A stretch of DNA of 33,389 nucleotides from Oligoflexia bacterium (GTDB taxonomy: Bacteria > Bdellovibrionota > Bdellovibrionia > JABDDW01): the NCBI GenBank assembly GCA_023250675.1, contig JAHFAE010000024.1:1-33389 (forward strand). Reading direction: 5' to 3'. The notes below the pieces were generated by a model, which made no database searches, was not told where the DNA came from, and saw only the letters and a list, made by a program, of their open reading frames with translations. Below, one piece after another: positions 25,232 to 33,389 of the stretch. A program made the position numbers and the translations under genes. Positions within the stretch are counted from its first letter, which is position 1, and each line of letters begins with the position of its first letter.

Positions 25232-26773
25232 TTAGGGTATATGGTTGGCTAATGCATTCAACGATTCATTATTGGGGAATTTCTTTAACGAGGTCTCTAG
25301 AAATTTCCTAAGTTCGGCAAATCTTTTTTGCGAATAAAGAAGCTTCCCGTAATTTTCATGGGCCAAATAGTAATCGCCAAATTTCATAGATTCTAAATAA
25401 CATTTTTCTGCCTTTTCAAAATCGCCAAAGTTTCCGCGGGCTACACCGAGATTGCTCCACGCAATATCCCAGTTGGGAGAAATCTCTACTGACTTTTCAA
25501 AGTGCTCCCTAGCCTCGACAATTTGACCTTTCCTAAACAGCTCTACACCCAAATTATTTTGGAGATAAGTTGATTGAGGATTAAGCAAAATATCGTGGCT
25601 ATAGAGTGTAAAGCCATCATTCCAATTTGTACTTCTCACATAGGCCCGCGCACCAAGAGCGATCAAAAGAATAAAAACAAGAACTTTTTTGAACTCAGAA
25701 GACTTTACTTTTTCAGTCACGACCCCCAACATTCCCAGCAAACCAATTATAGGCAAATACATCCACCGATCGGCGACCGTCGCATCAAGTGGCAAAAAAT
25801 TAAGATGCATACCCAGGCTAAGCCCCGCCACCAGTAAAAAAAATCCAAATTTAAGATTTTTAAATTCAATAAGATATAAGAGCATTCCGGAAACGATTAT
25901 TCCATCAATCATCAAGGGTAGAAAAAAACCAGTCAAATTGAATTCGGTCACCAACCATTGTTGATTAATAATAAGTTTATATGGAAAAATAAAATTTAAA
26001 AAATATGTCCAAAGCATCGCGGGCATGGTCATCAATCGTGTCCCCAATGGAGCACGACCAATCATAGAGATATTGTGGTCAACAGAAGTGAGCTGGGCCA
26101 TGTCGATTCGTAAAAATGCATAGATTGCCATTACAATTCCGCAGGCTAAAACTACCGGCAAGCGGCGGCGTTTTTCAAAGAAGACAGAGAAAACAGCCGC
26201 AAAAATGATGAACAAAAATCCCGATTCCTTAGACAAAACGGAAAGCAATAAAAACAACGTCAAACCCGAAACTAACCAAATATGCTTCAACTTTGCCCAA
26301 ATCAAAAAATTAAGTGCAGAAAGCCCGAAAAATACATACAGAACATCTTGTAGATTTGCTGCGTAAACAGTGACTTCTGTATTGAGGGGGTGCAATAAAA
26401 AGATGCACGCTAAAACAAAGGCCCGCGTGTCTTTTATAAAAAATCTAAAAAGAAAAAATACAAGTATGGAGTTAAGGGTGCAAAGAATAAGTTGAATAAG
26501 ATGAAATTTAAATGAATCAAGCCCAAATGCCGCATATTGAAGGGCAAAGGTTAAAGTCATTATAGGTCGATAATAAATCCCCGATAACTTAACGGTTCCA
26601 CCATTATTCATGGTGGAGCCGGTAAAAAAATCTGAAAAATGATCAAGAGACTTTATAAAAGCATTGCCGACGATTTGCTCTTCATCGTCGTATACGAATT
26701 GATTTGTCAATGAGTGGCCATAGATGAGGGCCGAAAAGAAACAAAGCCACGTAACCACATTACGAAGTTTCAT
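25232..26773 (-). CDS. TMTC-like membrane protein with C-terminal TPR repeats
   Basis: This 513-residue protein has about ten membrane segments and then three or four TPRs. The first external loop has FVYDDEEQI, the acidic DD motif expected in GT-C enzymes, and a later one has TVADRWMYLPIIGL, the ADRxMYLP motif of the TMTC (DUF1736) family. TPRs from about residue 400 read YLQNNLGVELFRKGQIVEAREHF (LGVELFRKG) and AWSNLGVARGNFGDFEKAEKCY. Eukaryotic TMTC proteins are O-mannosyltransferases for secreted proteins. A similar role here, using a polyprenyl-phosphate sugar donor, is inference. The ribosome site is weak. It lies 28 bases after the MFS gene and is probably cotranscribed with it. Confidence 0.85.
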   Translation of the reverse strand: MKLRNVVTWLCFFSALIYGHSLTNQFVYDDEEQIVGNAFIKSLDHFSDFFTGSTMNNGGTVKLSGIYYRPIMTLTFALQYAAFGLDSFKFHLIQLILCTLNSILVFFLFRFFIKDTRAFVLACIFLLHPLNTEVTVYAANLQDVLYVFFGLSALNFLIWAKLKHIWLVSGLTLFLLLSVLSKESGFLFIIFAAVFSVFFEKRRRLPVVLACGIVMAIYAFLRIDMAQLTSVDHNISMIGRAPLGTRLMTMPAMLWTYFLNFIFPYKLIINQQWLVTEFNLTGFFLPLMIDGIIVSGMLLYLIEFKNLKFGFFLLVAGLSLGMHLNFLPLDATVADRWMYLPIIGLLGMLGVVTEKVKSSEFKKVLVFILLIALGARAYVRSTNWNDGFTLYSHDILLNPQSTYLQNNLGVELFRKGQIVEAREHFEKSVEISPNWDIAWSNLGVARGNFGDFEKAEKCYLESMKFGDYYLAHENYGKLLYSQKRFAELRKFLETSLKKFPNNESLNALANHIP

Positions 26774-26801
26774 TACTTTAAGAATGACAGATGAATGAGT
26801 T

Positions 26802-28322
26802 CTAATTCAAGGACTGATTTGGTGTAACAATCGTCGTAGCCACTTTTATTCGAGAGGTCACTGTGACATCAACTTTTTCAACTGCGACCAAGTACTTGCG
26901 CGTTGCCTCAGGCAGATTTTTCCAAATCCTGATAGAAAAGAAAAGCCCCAACGCAGTAAACGGTATTAAGAAAATGGGCCAAAAAGCCCAACTTTGGGTC
27001 GTCAAATAACCAAGACATATAGACTGCAAACCACTGCCCAAATAAACGCATCCATCAGTAATTCCAGAGGCAGTGGCTGTGGCTTTACGCCCACCAAAAT
27101 CTGCAGCTGCAGTACCTGACATTATCGAATGAACACCAATGACGGATAAAGAAATCAAAATGGCACAGGTTCCTACGGCTATAGGTGAAGTAAATAAAGT
27201 TAGTGACATGATCGTTGCTAAAATAAACATGAATCCAGAAAAAATAGCGGCTGGTGGGCCACGGCGAGAATGAAATAATTTATCTGAGATAAACCCTGCA
27301 GAAAAACCACCAACTATTCCAGTCACGCAAAGTAATATCCCCCAGTGTTTGAGAAAAAACTCGGCCCCCGGTTGTTTCACTTCTTTGGCAAAAATAAAAT
27401 ACCACTGATAAATTCCATTTCGTAAAACACCAGAAGTGAATTCAATAAGGGCAATTGTCAACATAACGGGATTTGTGAAAACCCTTTTTAAGAGTTCAAA
27501 AACTGTAAAGTCTTTGTCCATCTCACCTGAAGAAGCATCGTGAGTATCAAAGTCTTCGAAAGACGCTTGAGCTGGAGTGTCAGATAAAAACCAAATGTCT
27601 ATAAGGGCCCAAACTATGAGCAAAAATGATGGGATAAAAAACACAAGCCAAGTAGCATCAACAACCCCGGTGTCGGTGGCAAAGACATAACGAATAAATT
27701 GTTGAAACCCTGTGAGCTCACCATCGATATGAACTCTTGAAGCTTCAACTATGGCTTGACCCCAATCAAAGGCAAAATAAACACCAAATGAAATAAGGGT
27801 TCCAAAGATGGCGCCAAAAATTCCTCGTTCTCGAACATGAAACCAATAAGCTTTAACCTTAATAATTGAGACGGCTCCGTAACTTTGAAAAAACATATTG
27901 GCCGCGTACAAAATAGCTAAACTCAAACTCAAGTTTACCGTGAGACGATGGTGCAAAAAGAGATAGACGACAATACCCATCATAACATTGGCAATGCATG
28001 CTCCTAATGCGGCGATAATGATTCCCTTTTTGCCACCGATTTTATCAACCAAAGGGCCATTCAAAAGAAAAGACAAACCATAGGTTATGGTACCGGCTCC
28101 AAAGATAAGTCCAAAATCTTCTTTGCTCAGTGCCGACCCGAGGGCATTTTTTGATACGTTAAGATTGTAGCGGGCCATATACAAGAAGGCGTAGGTCATG
28201 CCCAGAGGCAACCAATTGGTGAAGCGACGAAACATAAATTGGGGAGAATGATTGAGGGGATTGTTTCTAAAATAAATCCAGATTACGACTACTAAGCACC
28301 CTAAAACGATCAGCAAGTCCAT
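26802..28322 (-). CDS. MFS transporter, organophosphate/antiporter (OPA)-like
   Basis: About 506 residues with 12 membrane helices. After the first helix comes YMARYNLNVS, the motif position where OPA transporters such as GlpT and UhpT keep their substrate-binding arginine. LNGPLVDKIGGKKGI is the MFS motif A (loop 2-3), repeated in weaker form as GFISDKLFHSRRG in the second half. An extended loop of about 60 residues lies around helix 6-7. The frame is open to an earlier ATG at 28358; I prefer 28322 because GGGGAG precedes it at 9 bases and the product then starts MDLLIVLGCL. OPA proteins exchange sugar phosphates or similar for phosphate; the substrate here is unknown. Confidence 0.85.
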   Translation of the reverse strand: MDLLIVLGCLVVVIWIYFRNNPLNHSPQFMFRRFTNWLPLGMTYAFLYMARYNLNVSKNALGSALSKEDFGLIFGAGTITYGLSFLLNGPLVDKIGGKKGIIIAALGACIANVMMGIVVYLFLHHRLTVNLSLSLAILYAANMFFQSYGAVSIIKVKAYWFHVRERGIFGAIFGTLISFGVYFAFDWGQAIVEASRVHIDGELTGFQQFIRYVFATDTGVVDATWLVFFIPSFLLIVWALIDIWFLSDTPAQASFEDFDTHDASSGEMDKDFTVFELLKRVFTNPVMLTIALIEFTSGVLRNGIYQWYFIFAKEVKQPGAEFFLKHWGILLCVTGIVGGFSAGFISDKLFHSRRGPPAAIFSGFMFILATIMSLTLFTSPIAVGTCAILISLSVIGVHSIMSGTAAADFGGRKATATASGITDGCVYLGSGLQSICLGYLTTQSWAFWPIFLIPFTALGLFFSIRIWKNLPEATRKYLVAVEKVDVTVTSRIKVATTIVTPNQSLN

Positions 28323-28415
28323 ATTCTCTGGCTCCCCGGCGCGCCTGGCACCCCACATAGAAAATCCCTGGTTTTTAACCCAAGTTGAGGTACTTTAGCA
28401 ACGTATTAGTTTTCA

Positions 28416-28449
28416 TAAAAAAGCCCTGTCATTGAGAGACAGGGCTTTT
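28416..28449 (-). terminator. Rho-independent terminator, usable in both directions
   Basis: AAAAGCCCTGTC (28419-28430), a 7-base loop, and GACAGGGCTTTT (28438-28449) form a perfect 12-pair stem. On the minus strand it ends in TTTTTTAT, a proper U-tract, directly after the 261-residue protein gene. Confidence 0.92.
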
Positions 28450-28487
28450 GATTCCGCTCGAAATTTGAATAACTTATTGACTTAAGA

Positions 28488-29273
28488 TCAGCAACCCTCT
28501 CTCAACATGTCTTCTGCGAACTTTTCGCGGGTTGCTACATCCATACCAACTCGTTTACCGAATTCTAAGAATGCTTCACGTAAAACTGTGCGTGGGTCTT
28601 TTGTACCTTTGGCATCCATGAGTTCAACAATGATATCTAGAATGAGACCTTCATTTATGGAGGCTCGTTCACTTTCCATATACTGGGCCATGGTAGCCGT
28701 CTCAGCGATTTTAACGCCTGTTCTAGCTTCGTATCCCAAAACCTTTGCAAGCATTTTAGAAAGTCGCGTGATAGCAGCTTTGCTTTTGCCAACGATGAGC
28801 TGTCTAAATTCATGAATTCCCTTTTGTGCTGCTTCGGGATCTTTTGCATTGAGCTCAGAAACACTGACTCTTAATGATACATCGCAAGCACCTGTGCTAC
28901 AGGCTTCAGCAATGTTTTTACCGTTTTCCAAACGAACATTTCTAATGGCCTCTAGCTGCTTAGGCGTTAATGCGTTTCTTACGGCATTTCTTTGTTCTGT
29001 TCTAGCCGCAGAGAATGATTTTGACGCCTCTTCTCCGGACCTTCCACTGCGTTCCTTCGCTGCGGTTTCTGCTTTTACTGCTTCTTCACGTCTGATTTCT
29101 CCAGCGGTTTTGGGGACACCACGTGAATTTACGGGTCTTCCGTCTCTATCAACTTTCCCGCTGTTTTCATCACGGGGTTTTACATCTTCTACGGGCTTAG
29201 CACCTTGAGCAAACGCCAATGAGCCTGTGAGCATTGACATCGCAATTGTTAATTTTAAGCTTGAGCGGACCAT
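28488..29273 (-). CDS. Exported alpha-helical protein of unknown function
   Basis: This 261-residue protein has a signal peptide (MVRSSLKLTIAMSMLTGSLAFAQ, cut before GAK). The mature protein begins with a charged, proline/glycine-rich region, then becomes helical: GEIRREEAVKAETAAKERSG, EQRNAVRNALTPKQLEAIRNVRLENG and so on. Cysteines occur in EACSTGACDV and as the last residue (REGC). The LTPKQLEAIRNV segment resembles helical exported scaffold proteins only loosely. A GGAGG ribosome site lies 6 bases before ATG 29273, and a strong terminator follows the stop. It is a single-gene transcript by this evidence. I do not know the family. Confidence 0.82.
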   Translation of the reverse strand: MVRSSLKLTIAMSMLTGSLAFAQGAKPVEDVKPRDENSGKVDRDGRPVNSRGVPKTAGEIRREEAVKAETAAKERSGRSGEEASKSFSAARTEQRNAVRNALTPKQLEAIRNVRLENGKNIAEACSTGACDVSLRVSVSELNAKDPEAAQKGIHEFRQLIVGKSKAAITRLSKMLAKVLGYEARTGVKIAETATMAQYMESERASINEGLILDIIVELMDAKGTKDPRTVLREAFLEFGKRVGMDVATREKFAEDMLREGC

Positions 29274-29452
29274 GTTAATTCCTCCAAAAAATATTAAAGT
29301 AATTCAAATCAAAACATCTCACGGGACAAACAATGCAAAGCTTTGGCCTTAGTTTTGAAGCCAAGACCACCTATATTCGATCTAAAAACTAAAATTCGCT
29401 GGAATCGGATAGAGTGACGATTGAGGCGGGCCCTTGTAAAATCCTTAGACGT
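29274..29452. other. Intergenic region, no gene found
   Basis: This 179-base gap between the stop of the giant exported protein and the start of the 261-residue protein contains only the ribosome site near 29280-29285. I see no hairpin that would end the upstream transcript and no convincing promoter. Confidence 0.5.
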
Positions 29453-32400
29453 TCAGGGTTTGCAAAGTTTGTCTTGGAGCATGTAGCAGGCCATGCGCCC
29501 ATGTATGGTCTTATCATTCTCAACCTCAATCAATTGTTCGGCCAGTATTTTTGCCAAGATAGCGTTGGGGTCATTAGATCCAACAGTAACAGCCATTACA
29601 GGTACTATGAGGGAATGAATATTGTTTCTCAGAACATTCTCGGCATCTTCAGAAACCCATGAGTTACCTCGATCATCAATGGATTTTTTTATCAAATTGA
29701 CCAGACTTCGAGTTCTTGAGAGAAGGCTGCTTTGAACTTTGTATAGGTTTGTTCTTTCATTGACCAAGTAACCCTCAACAATTCGGTCGCTTATAATAGA
29801 TTGATTTTTAGTCAAAGATTTTAGCTTACCCAGTGTTTTGAGAATGAGATCACCTTGGTCCAGTCGAATTTCAGCCATTTTCTTTTCAGCAGCAGTTGAC
29901 TTTGAATCAGCAAGAATATCCAGATCAGAAATTTCTGTAGCTTGGTACTTTTCATATAAAGTCGTCGCAAGTTGAAGACCTACGACATTTGCATCGATAA
30001 TGTCATTATTGGGGTTTGCCCCTTGAGGAACAGATTCCATCGCAGCTTCCACACCAAAAGCCAATTTATTTAGATTCTTATTGAGGTTCACATAGGGACC
30101 TAGGTTATGAGAAAATTCAGGCGTTACGTCTACGGGCTTAACGGCCGGATAATCTATTAAAGATGTCGCGAGAAGATAAAGAAGTACCTCTAATTCATGA
30201 TTATAAGTATTAATTAGGCCCGAAGGGAGAGATTTACCGTTAAACCAGCCGGCTGTTAAGTAATTTATTATGGGCGCCTTCGTAAAAATTCCAGAAAGAA
30301 TTGTTCTTAACCAGGTATTTCCCTTCCATTCAAAAGGGGTAAATGTACCATTTTTATCAATAACACTTTTATCGCGAGCCATTAAACCTGACCAAATATT
30401 CTTGGCTGAAATTTCATGATTCATGTATCCCCACGCCGTGAACGACCAATGGCCATTGGCGACGGTAAACAATTGCTTTCTAAATTCTATATTTTCTTCG
30501 GCGACCTCTTTAGTTAGGGCTTCTTTCATTTTTTCGACCACGTCGTGAGTCATAGCCATAACTGTTAATCGGTCTCGAGAATGAGGGGTGATCCTGCCAG
30601 TGTTATTTTGCAAGATGCTCATGACATCATTGTTAAGAACATCAAATTCAGCGCGGGCTTGGCCAAAATATTTTCTTGCCAAGTCTGATTTTTCTAATTG
30701 TTTAGGAATTTCAATTTGTCGGTTGTTAAAAATGGGTTGGGAAATTAAAACGGCTAATTTTGCCTTAGCTAGTTCATCTAGCTTTTTAGTGTCTTTTCCA
30801 GGGTTCCAATTGTTTTCATTCTTAATATAGGACTGATCATTAATATTCATTCCATTGGCAAACCAATTGATCCAGCTCACGCTTCTCTTGTCCTCTTTTC
30901 CATCGTCATCGCTTTCTTCACCCTCTTCAGTCTTAGATTGTTCTTCATTTTGCATAGCGATCATCTTGGCCTTTGACATTTTGTCGTAAAAAGCTTTTTG
31001 TTCTTCAAGGAGCTCTTGCAGACTTGAAATTTTGAATAAATTGTCTATCTTATTTGATTCTGTCTTGATCTGCTCATTTGTCTTCTGAAGATCTTTTCGA
31101 TCTGAAAATGCCATTGAGTGAAAATCTTTGATCATATTTACAATGTCTTCACGTTTGAGGTCTTTACTATTAAATTTTACACTTTCAATAATATTTTTCT
31201 CGTGATCAGTCATAATTGCCTGAGCGGCACCCGGGCGTTCGGCAAGACCATTTATGTAATAGAAAGCACTGAATGCCGAATTAAAAAAGTCGCCTATTGT
31301 GTTAAACTGAAGCTTAGAAAAATCAAAGTTAACAGACGAAAAATTTATCGTATTAACCTCTAGTTCAAAATAGTCAGTGACTTTGCCAAAGACACGTTTG
31401 TCAAAGTCTACAACCATGGCCAATGCTTCATTGGCAAAAGCGTGTTCATCTTCGTCTTTGGGGCTTCTGACCAAATCAAAGAATGTACGCGCACTCCAGT
31501 TTTTAGAAGCACTGGGGTGCCATAGACCTTCATTAATTAAAAAGGATGAGTCTTCAAAACTCATTCCCTTAGCGATCCATTTAAAATATTTCTCACGTTT
31601 ATTTTCAAATTCTGTTTTCTCAGTAACGTCTTTGCTCCAAACACTGAACTTGCCAAGAACGTCTTTCATCACGGTCCCGTTTCTAAACCCCGCATAGGCT
31701 TGGTTAAGTGCAATTATTTGGGCTCTAATAAGATTTTCGGCTTTCATTTGGTTAACGGCTTTTGAAAACTCTGGGATAGTTTTTGTGTACCAACTGACAA
31801 GGCAACCGCCATTATTGAAATTTTCGCATTCTGTGACCACCGAGTCATCGATGGGAACACCAAGATATTTAGCAGAAAAATTGGACATAAAACTATAGGC
31901 CTGCTTGTAGAAGCGCCCGGGGTGGACTTGGGCCATTCGGTACTCCCAAGTTCGTCCTTTTAAATTGATGGCATCTAAAACCGGAGCATGCCATTTGTTT
32001 TCACCTTGTTTAAAGAATTCAGAGTTGAAATTGCCACCTTCTTTGAAAAATCTCAACCAGGCCATTTCATTTGGATTATTATTAAATACGAACCATGGAA
32101 TTCCATCTTCGCCGCGAGCAGGATTCATATACCAATTCAGTGATTCGCCTAACTCTTTGAGAGCATAGTCCACATTGTTGAGCTGTTGTTGGGCGACCAC
32201 TTCTGGCGTGATAAGTTGACCCACGATCTCGTTAACGATAAAAAAGATACCGGTGCTCACTGTGCCGGTAAAGAGGCCGTTTAGGGCAGTTTTGAGGCTA
32301 ACAAGTTGGGTCAGATCCATTTTTATGGATTGAATGATGGCAACTTTTGTCAAATTTTCGGCTGATTCGGCTATGGACGCATTGAGTAGCCTGATTCCTT

Positions 32401-33389
32401 CAGGCCAGTATTTTACAAAATCGGGAGCGAACCTTACTACACCATTCTTGATAGATTGTTTAAGAGGAATAATTACTTTTTCACTTACGACTAGCTTTGC
32501 CTTATTTTTGCCAGGGCCTTCACCAGCACCGGCTTTGAACCACTCTTTGAGAGGTTCATAGTATTTAACCACAACTCCCATTTGAAAGCCGTGGTAGAAC
32601 CGAGAGAAATTACCTTGGCCGTTGCTGAACACATCATAGAGAACATCTGAAACAATATTATTTAAGATTTGTTGGCGAACAAGTTTTCTTCGCTCTGAGC
32701 TATTGGCGTTGGGGTCAGTATCTCTTGAATTTGGATCGGCGGGGTCTGCATAACCTTTATGAACATCATAAGTAGCCCAGAGAGCTTGCATTCTGGGGTG
32801 ATGGTAGATTTCTGAAAAATAAGAACTGACGATATCACCGATGGACAAAATCCAAGGGGACATGGCGGTTTGCCACCTCTCTACTTTTCTCATAGCTTCA
32901 AGTTCAGACTTTTCACTGGCAATCGCCAATGCAAGTTTCGTGATTCCTAATCGGCTAATACCCATTGATGCTTCAAAAACACCCATGGTAAGGTGAAAAT
33001 CTAGGCTTGAAATATTTCTAAAAAATTCCCAAACCACATGGGGATCGCCGCTGGTGGCGGCCCAGAACATGTCTGAATACATCATTCCAAGTAAGAGTTT
33101 AAGATAGCCTTGGCCAATAATTCTCTGGGGGCCTTGCTCATTTAATTGATTAAGAATTTTCTTAGCTTGAGGAGGAGGTTTGCTGACGTCACCATTTCTC
33201 TTATCAAATTTTCGTTTTAGTTTTTGATCTCCATCATTTGTTTGAGCAGGCGTAAGTTTTTTTTGATTAGGTGACGTAAATTGTGAGCGGGGGGGATTTT
33301 GGCGCCTATATTTTCGTTGATCGGAATAAGCAGGAACCGATGCCGCTTGAAAAAACATCGCAGCAATAACAAGGTGAATGATGGCTTTG
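29453..33389 (-). CDS. Very large exported protein of unknown function (5' end beyond window)
   Basis: At least 1311 residues. The frame stays open to the right edge: upstream of the ATG at 33358 it reads KAIIHLVIAA, and together with MFFQAASVPAYS this is a signal peptide. The real start therefore lies a few codons outside the window, and ATG 33358 is unlikely to be it. Counting from 33358: a basic, disordered N-terminal region (~15-70), hydrophobic but not clearly transmembrane helical regions, and a possible membrane segment at ~362-382 (GLFTGTVSTGIFFIVNEIVG). Three copies of a 20-residue aromatic repeat occur at about 437, 594 and 832. A very acidic linker EEGEESDDDGKEDK (~811-824) precedes the third copy. 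I recognise no enzyme motif or family. Confidence 0.85.
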   Translation of the reverse strand, partial: KAIIHLVIAAMFFQAASVPAYSDQRKYRRQNPPRSQFTSPNQKKLTPAQTNDGDQKLKRKFDKRNGDVSKPPPQAKKILNQLNEQGPQRIIGQGYLKLLLGMMYSDMFWAATSGDPHVVWEFFRNISSLDFHLTMGVFEASMGISRLGITKLALAIASEKSELEAMRKVERWQTAMSPWILSIGDIVSSYFSEIYHHPRMQALWATYDVHKGYADPADPNSRDTDPNANSSERRKLVRQQILNNIVSDVLYDVFSNGQGNFSRFYHGFQMGVVVKYYEPLKEWFKAGAGEGPGKNKAKLVVSEKVIIPLKQSIKNGVVRFAPDFVKYWPEGIRLLNASIAESAENLTKVAIIQSIKMDLTQLVSLKTALNGLFTGTVSTGIFFIVNEIVGQLITPEVVAQQQLNNVDYALKELGESLNWYMNPARGEDGIPWFVFNNNPNEMAWLRFFKEGGNFNSEFFKQGENKWHAPVLDAINLKGRTWEYRMAQVHPGRFYKQAYSFMSNFSAKYLGVPIDDSVVTECENFNNGGCLVSWYTKTIPEFSKAVNQMKAENLIRAQIIALNQAYAGFRNGTVMKDVLGKFSVWSKDVTEKTEFENKREKYFKWIAKGMSFEDSSFLINEGLWHPSASKNWSARTFFDLVRSPKDEDEHAFANEALAMVVDFDKRVFGKVTDYFELEVNTINFSSVNFDFSKLQFNTIGDFFNSAFSAFYYINGLAERPGAAQAIMTDHEKNIIESVKFNSKDLKREDIVNMIKDFHSMAFSDRKDLQKTNEQIKTESNKIDNLFKISSLQELLEEQKAFYDKMSKAKMIAMQNEEQSKTEEGEESDDDGKEDKRSVSWINWFANGMNINDQSYIKNENNWNPGKDTKKLDELAKAKLAVLISQPIFNNRQIEIPKQLEKSDLARKYFGQARAEFDVLNNDVMSILQNNTGRITPHSRDRLTVMAMTHDVVEKMKEALTKEVAEENIEFRKQLFTVANGHWSFTAWGYMNHEISAKNIWSGLMARDKSVIDKNGTFTPFEWKGNTWLRTILSGIFTKAPIINYLTAGWFNGKSLPSGLINTYNHELEVLLYLLATSLIDYPAVKPVDVTPEFSHNLGPYVNLNKNLNKLAFGVEAAMESVPQGANPNNDIIDANVVGLQLATTLYEKYQATEISDLDILADSKSTAAEKKMAEIRLDQGDLILKTLGKLKSLTKNQSIISDRIVEGYLVNERTNLYKVQSSLLSRTRSLVNLIKKSIDDRGNSWVSEDAENVLRNNIHSLIVPVMAVTVGSNDPNAILAKILAEQLIEVENDKTIHGRMACYMLQDKLCKP
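30800..30865 (-). repeat. Aromatic repeat copy 3 in the giant exported protein
   Basis: Residues 832-853. It reads WFANGMNINDQSYIKNEN, then N-W-N-P. W832 to W851 is 19 residues. Copies 2 and 3 share W, A, G-M, D, S, N-E, W and P. Confidence 0.65.
31514..31579 (-). repeat. Aromatic repeat copy 2 in the giant exported protein
   Basis: Residues 594-615. It reads WIAKGMSFEDSSFLINEG, then L-W-H-P. W594 to W613 is 19 residues, as in copy 3. Confidence 0.65.
31982..32050 (-). repeat. Aromatic repeat copy 1 in the giant exported protein
   Basis: Residues ~437-459 of the large protein. F-x(18)-W spacing, with FFKEGGNFNSEFFKQ and then W-H-A-P at the end. Aligns with copies 2 and 3 without gaps. Confidence 0.6.

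Overview
The window comes from a bacterium that looks like a member of Bdellovibrionota (a Bdellovibrio-like predator lineage). This assignment is inference. It rests on an AT-leaning genome with dense overlapping operons, a seven-gene MoxR/Bat (aerotolerance-type) operon, an htpX-DUF1844-degP-ispE-spoVG-tRNA-Gln block, several large secreted proteins with no recognisable family, and a von Willebrand lipoprotein with a YQNC lipobox. No rRNA, CRISPR array, insertion sequence or prophage is visible.

Layout. (1) 1-4788 is a glycosylation-type locus. A polyprenyl-phosphate glucosyltransferase (Alg5-like, + strand) diverges from a minus-strand pair of polytopic GT-C-like membrane proteins. The first of the pair carries a C-terminal PA14 domain and two poly-C tracts. 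A third minus-strand exported protein runs off the left edge. (2) 4721-12123 is the Bat operon, transcribed leftwards: moxR, DUF58, a small-TM protein, batA, batB, batC (TPR) and batD, all touching or overlapping. (3) 12296-16209 is a divergent envelope/housekeeping operon: htpX, DUF1844, degP-like, ispE, spoVG, tRNA-Gln(TTG). (4) 16314-17622 holds an MscS channel and a small four-TM membrane protein. (5) 17915-23231 is a block of exported proteins: a VWA lipoprotein, a 1024-residue lipoprotein metalloprotease with proline-threonine linkers, a 40-residue lipoprotein and a 198-residue exported protein. Two of these transcripts begin at near-consensus sigma-28 (FliA) promoters that share a spacer sequence. 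(6) 23313-28358 holds a periplasmic HAD-fold protein, a LysR regulator that may be leaderless, a TMTC-like membrane/TPR protein and an OPA-type MFS transporter. (7) 28488-33389 holds a 261-residue exported helical protein and a >1300-residue exported protein. The latter is cut at its N-terminus by the window edge and contains at least three copies of a W-x(18)-W repeat.

How the genes fit together. Most of the window concerns the cell envelope. MoxR/Bat, HtpX and DegP are likely to serve periplasmic and membrane quality control, and they diverge from one 172-bp promoter region in which good sigma-70 elements are visible in both directions. The Alg5-like enzyme probably makes a polyprenyl-phosphate sugar donor that GT-C enzymes use outside the membrane. 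The sigma-28 promoters tie a secreted protease and a small lipoprotein operon to the motility regulon, which would suit factors needed in a free-swimming attack phase. The most interesting undescribed items are the sigma-28 sites with a conserved spacer, the poly-C tracts in the PA14-GT-C gene, and the repeat-containing giant exported protein.
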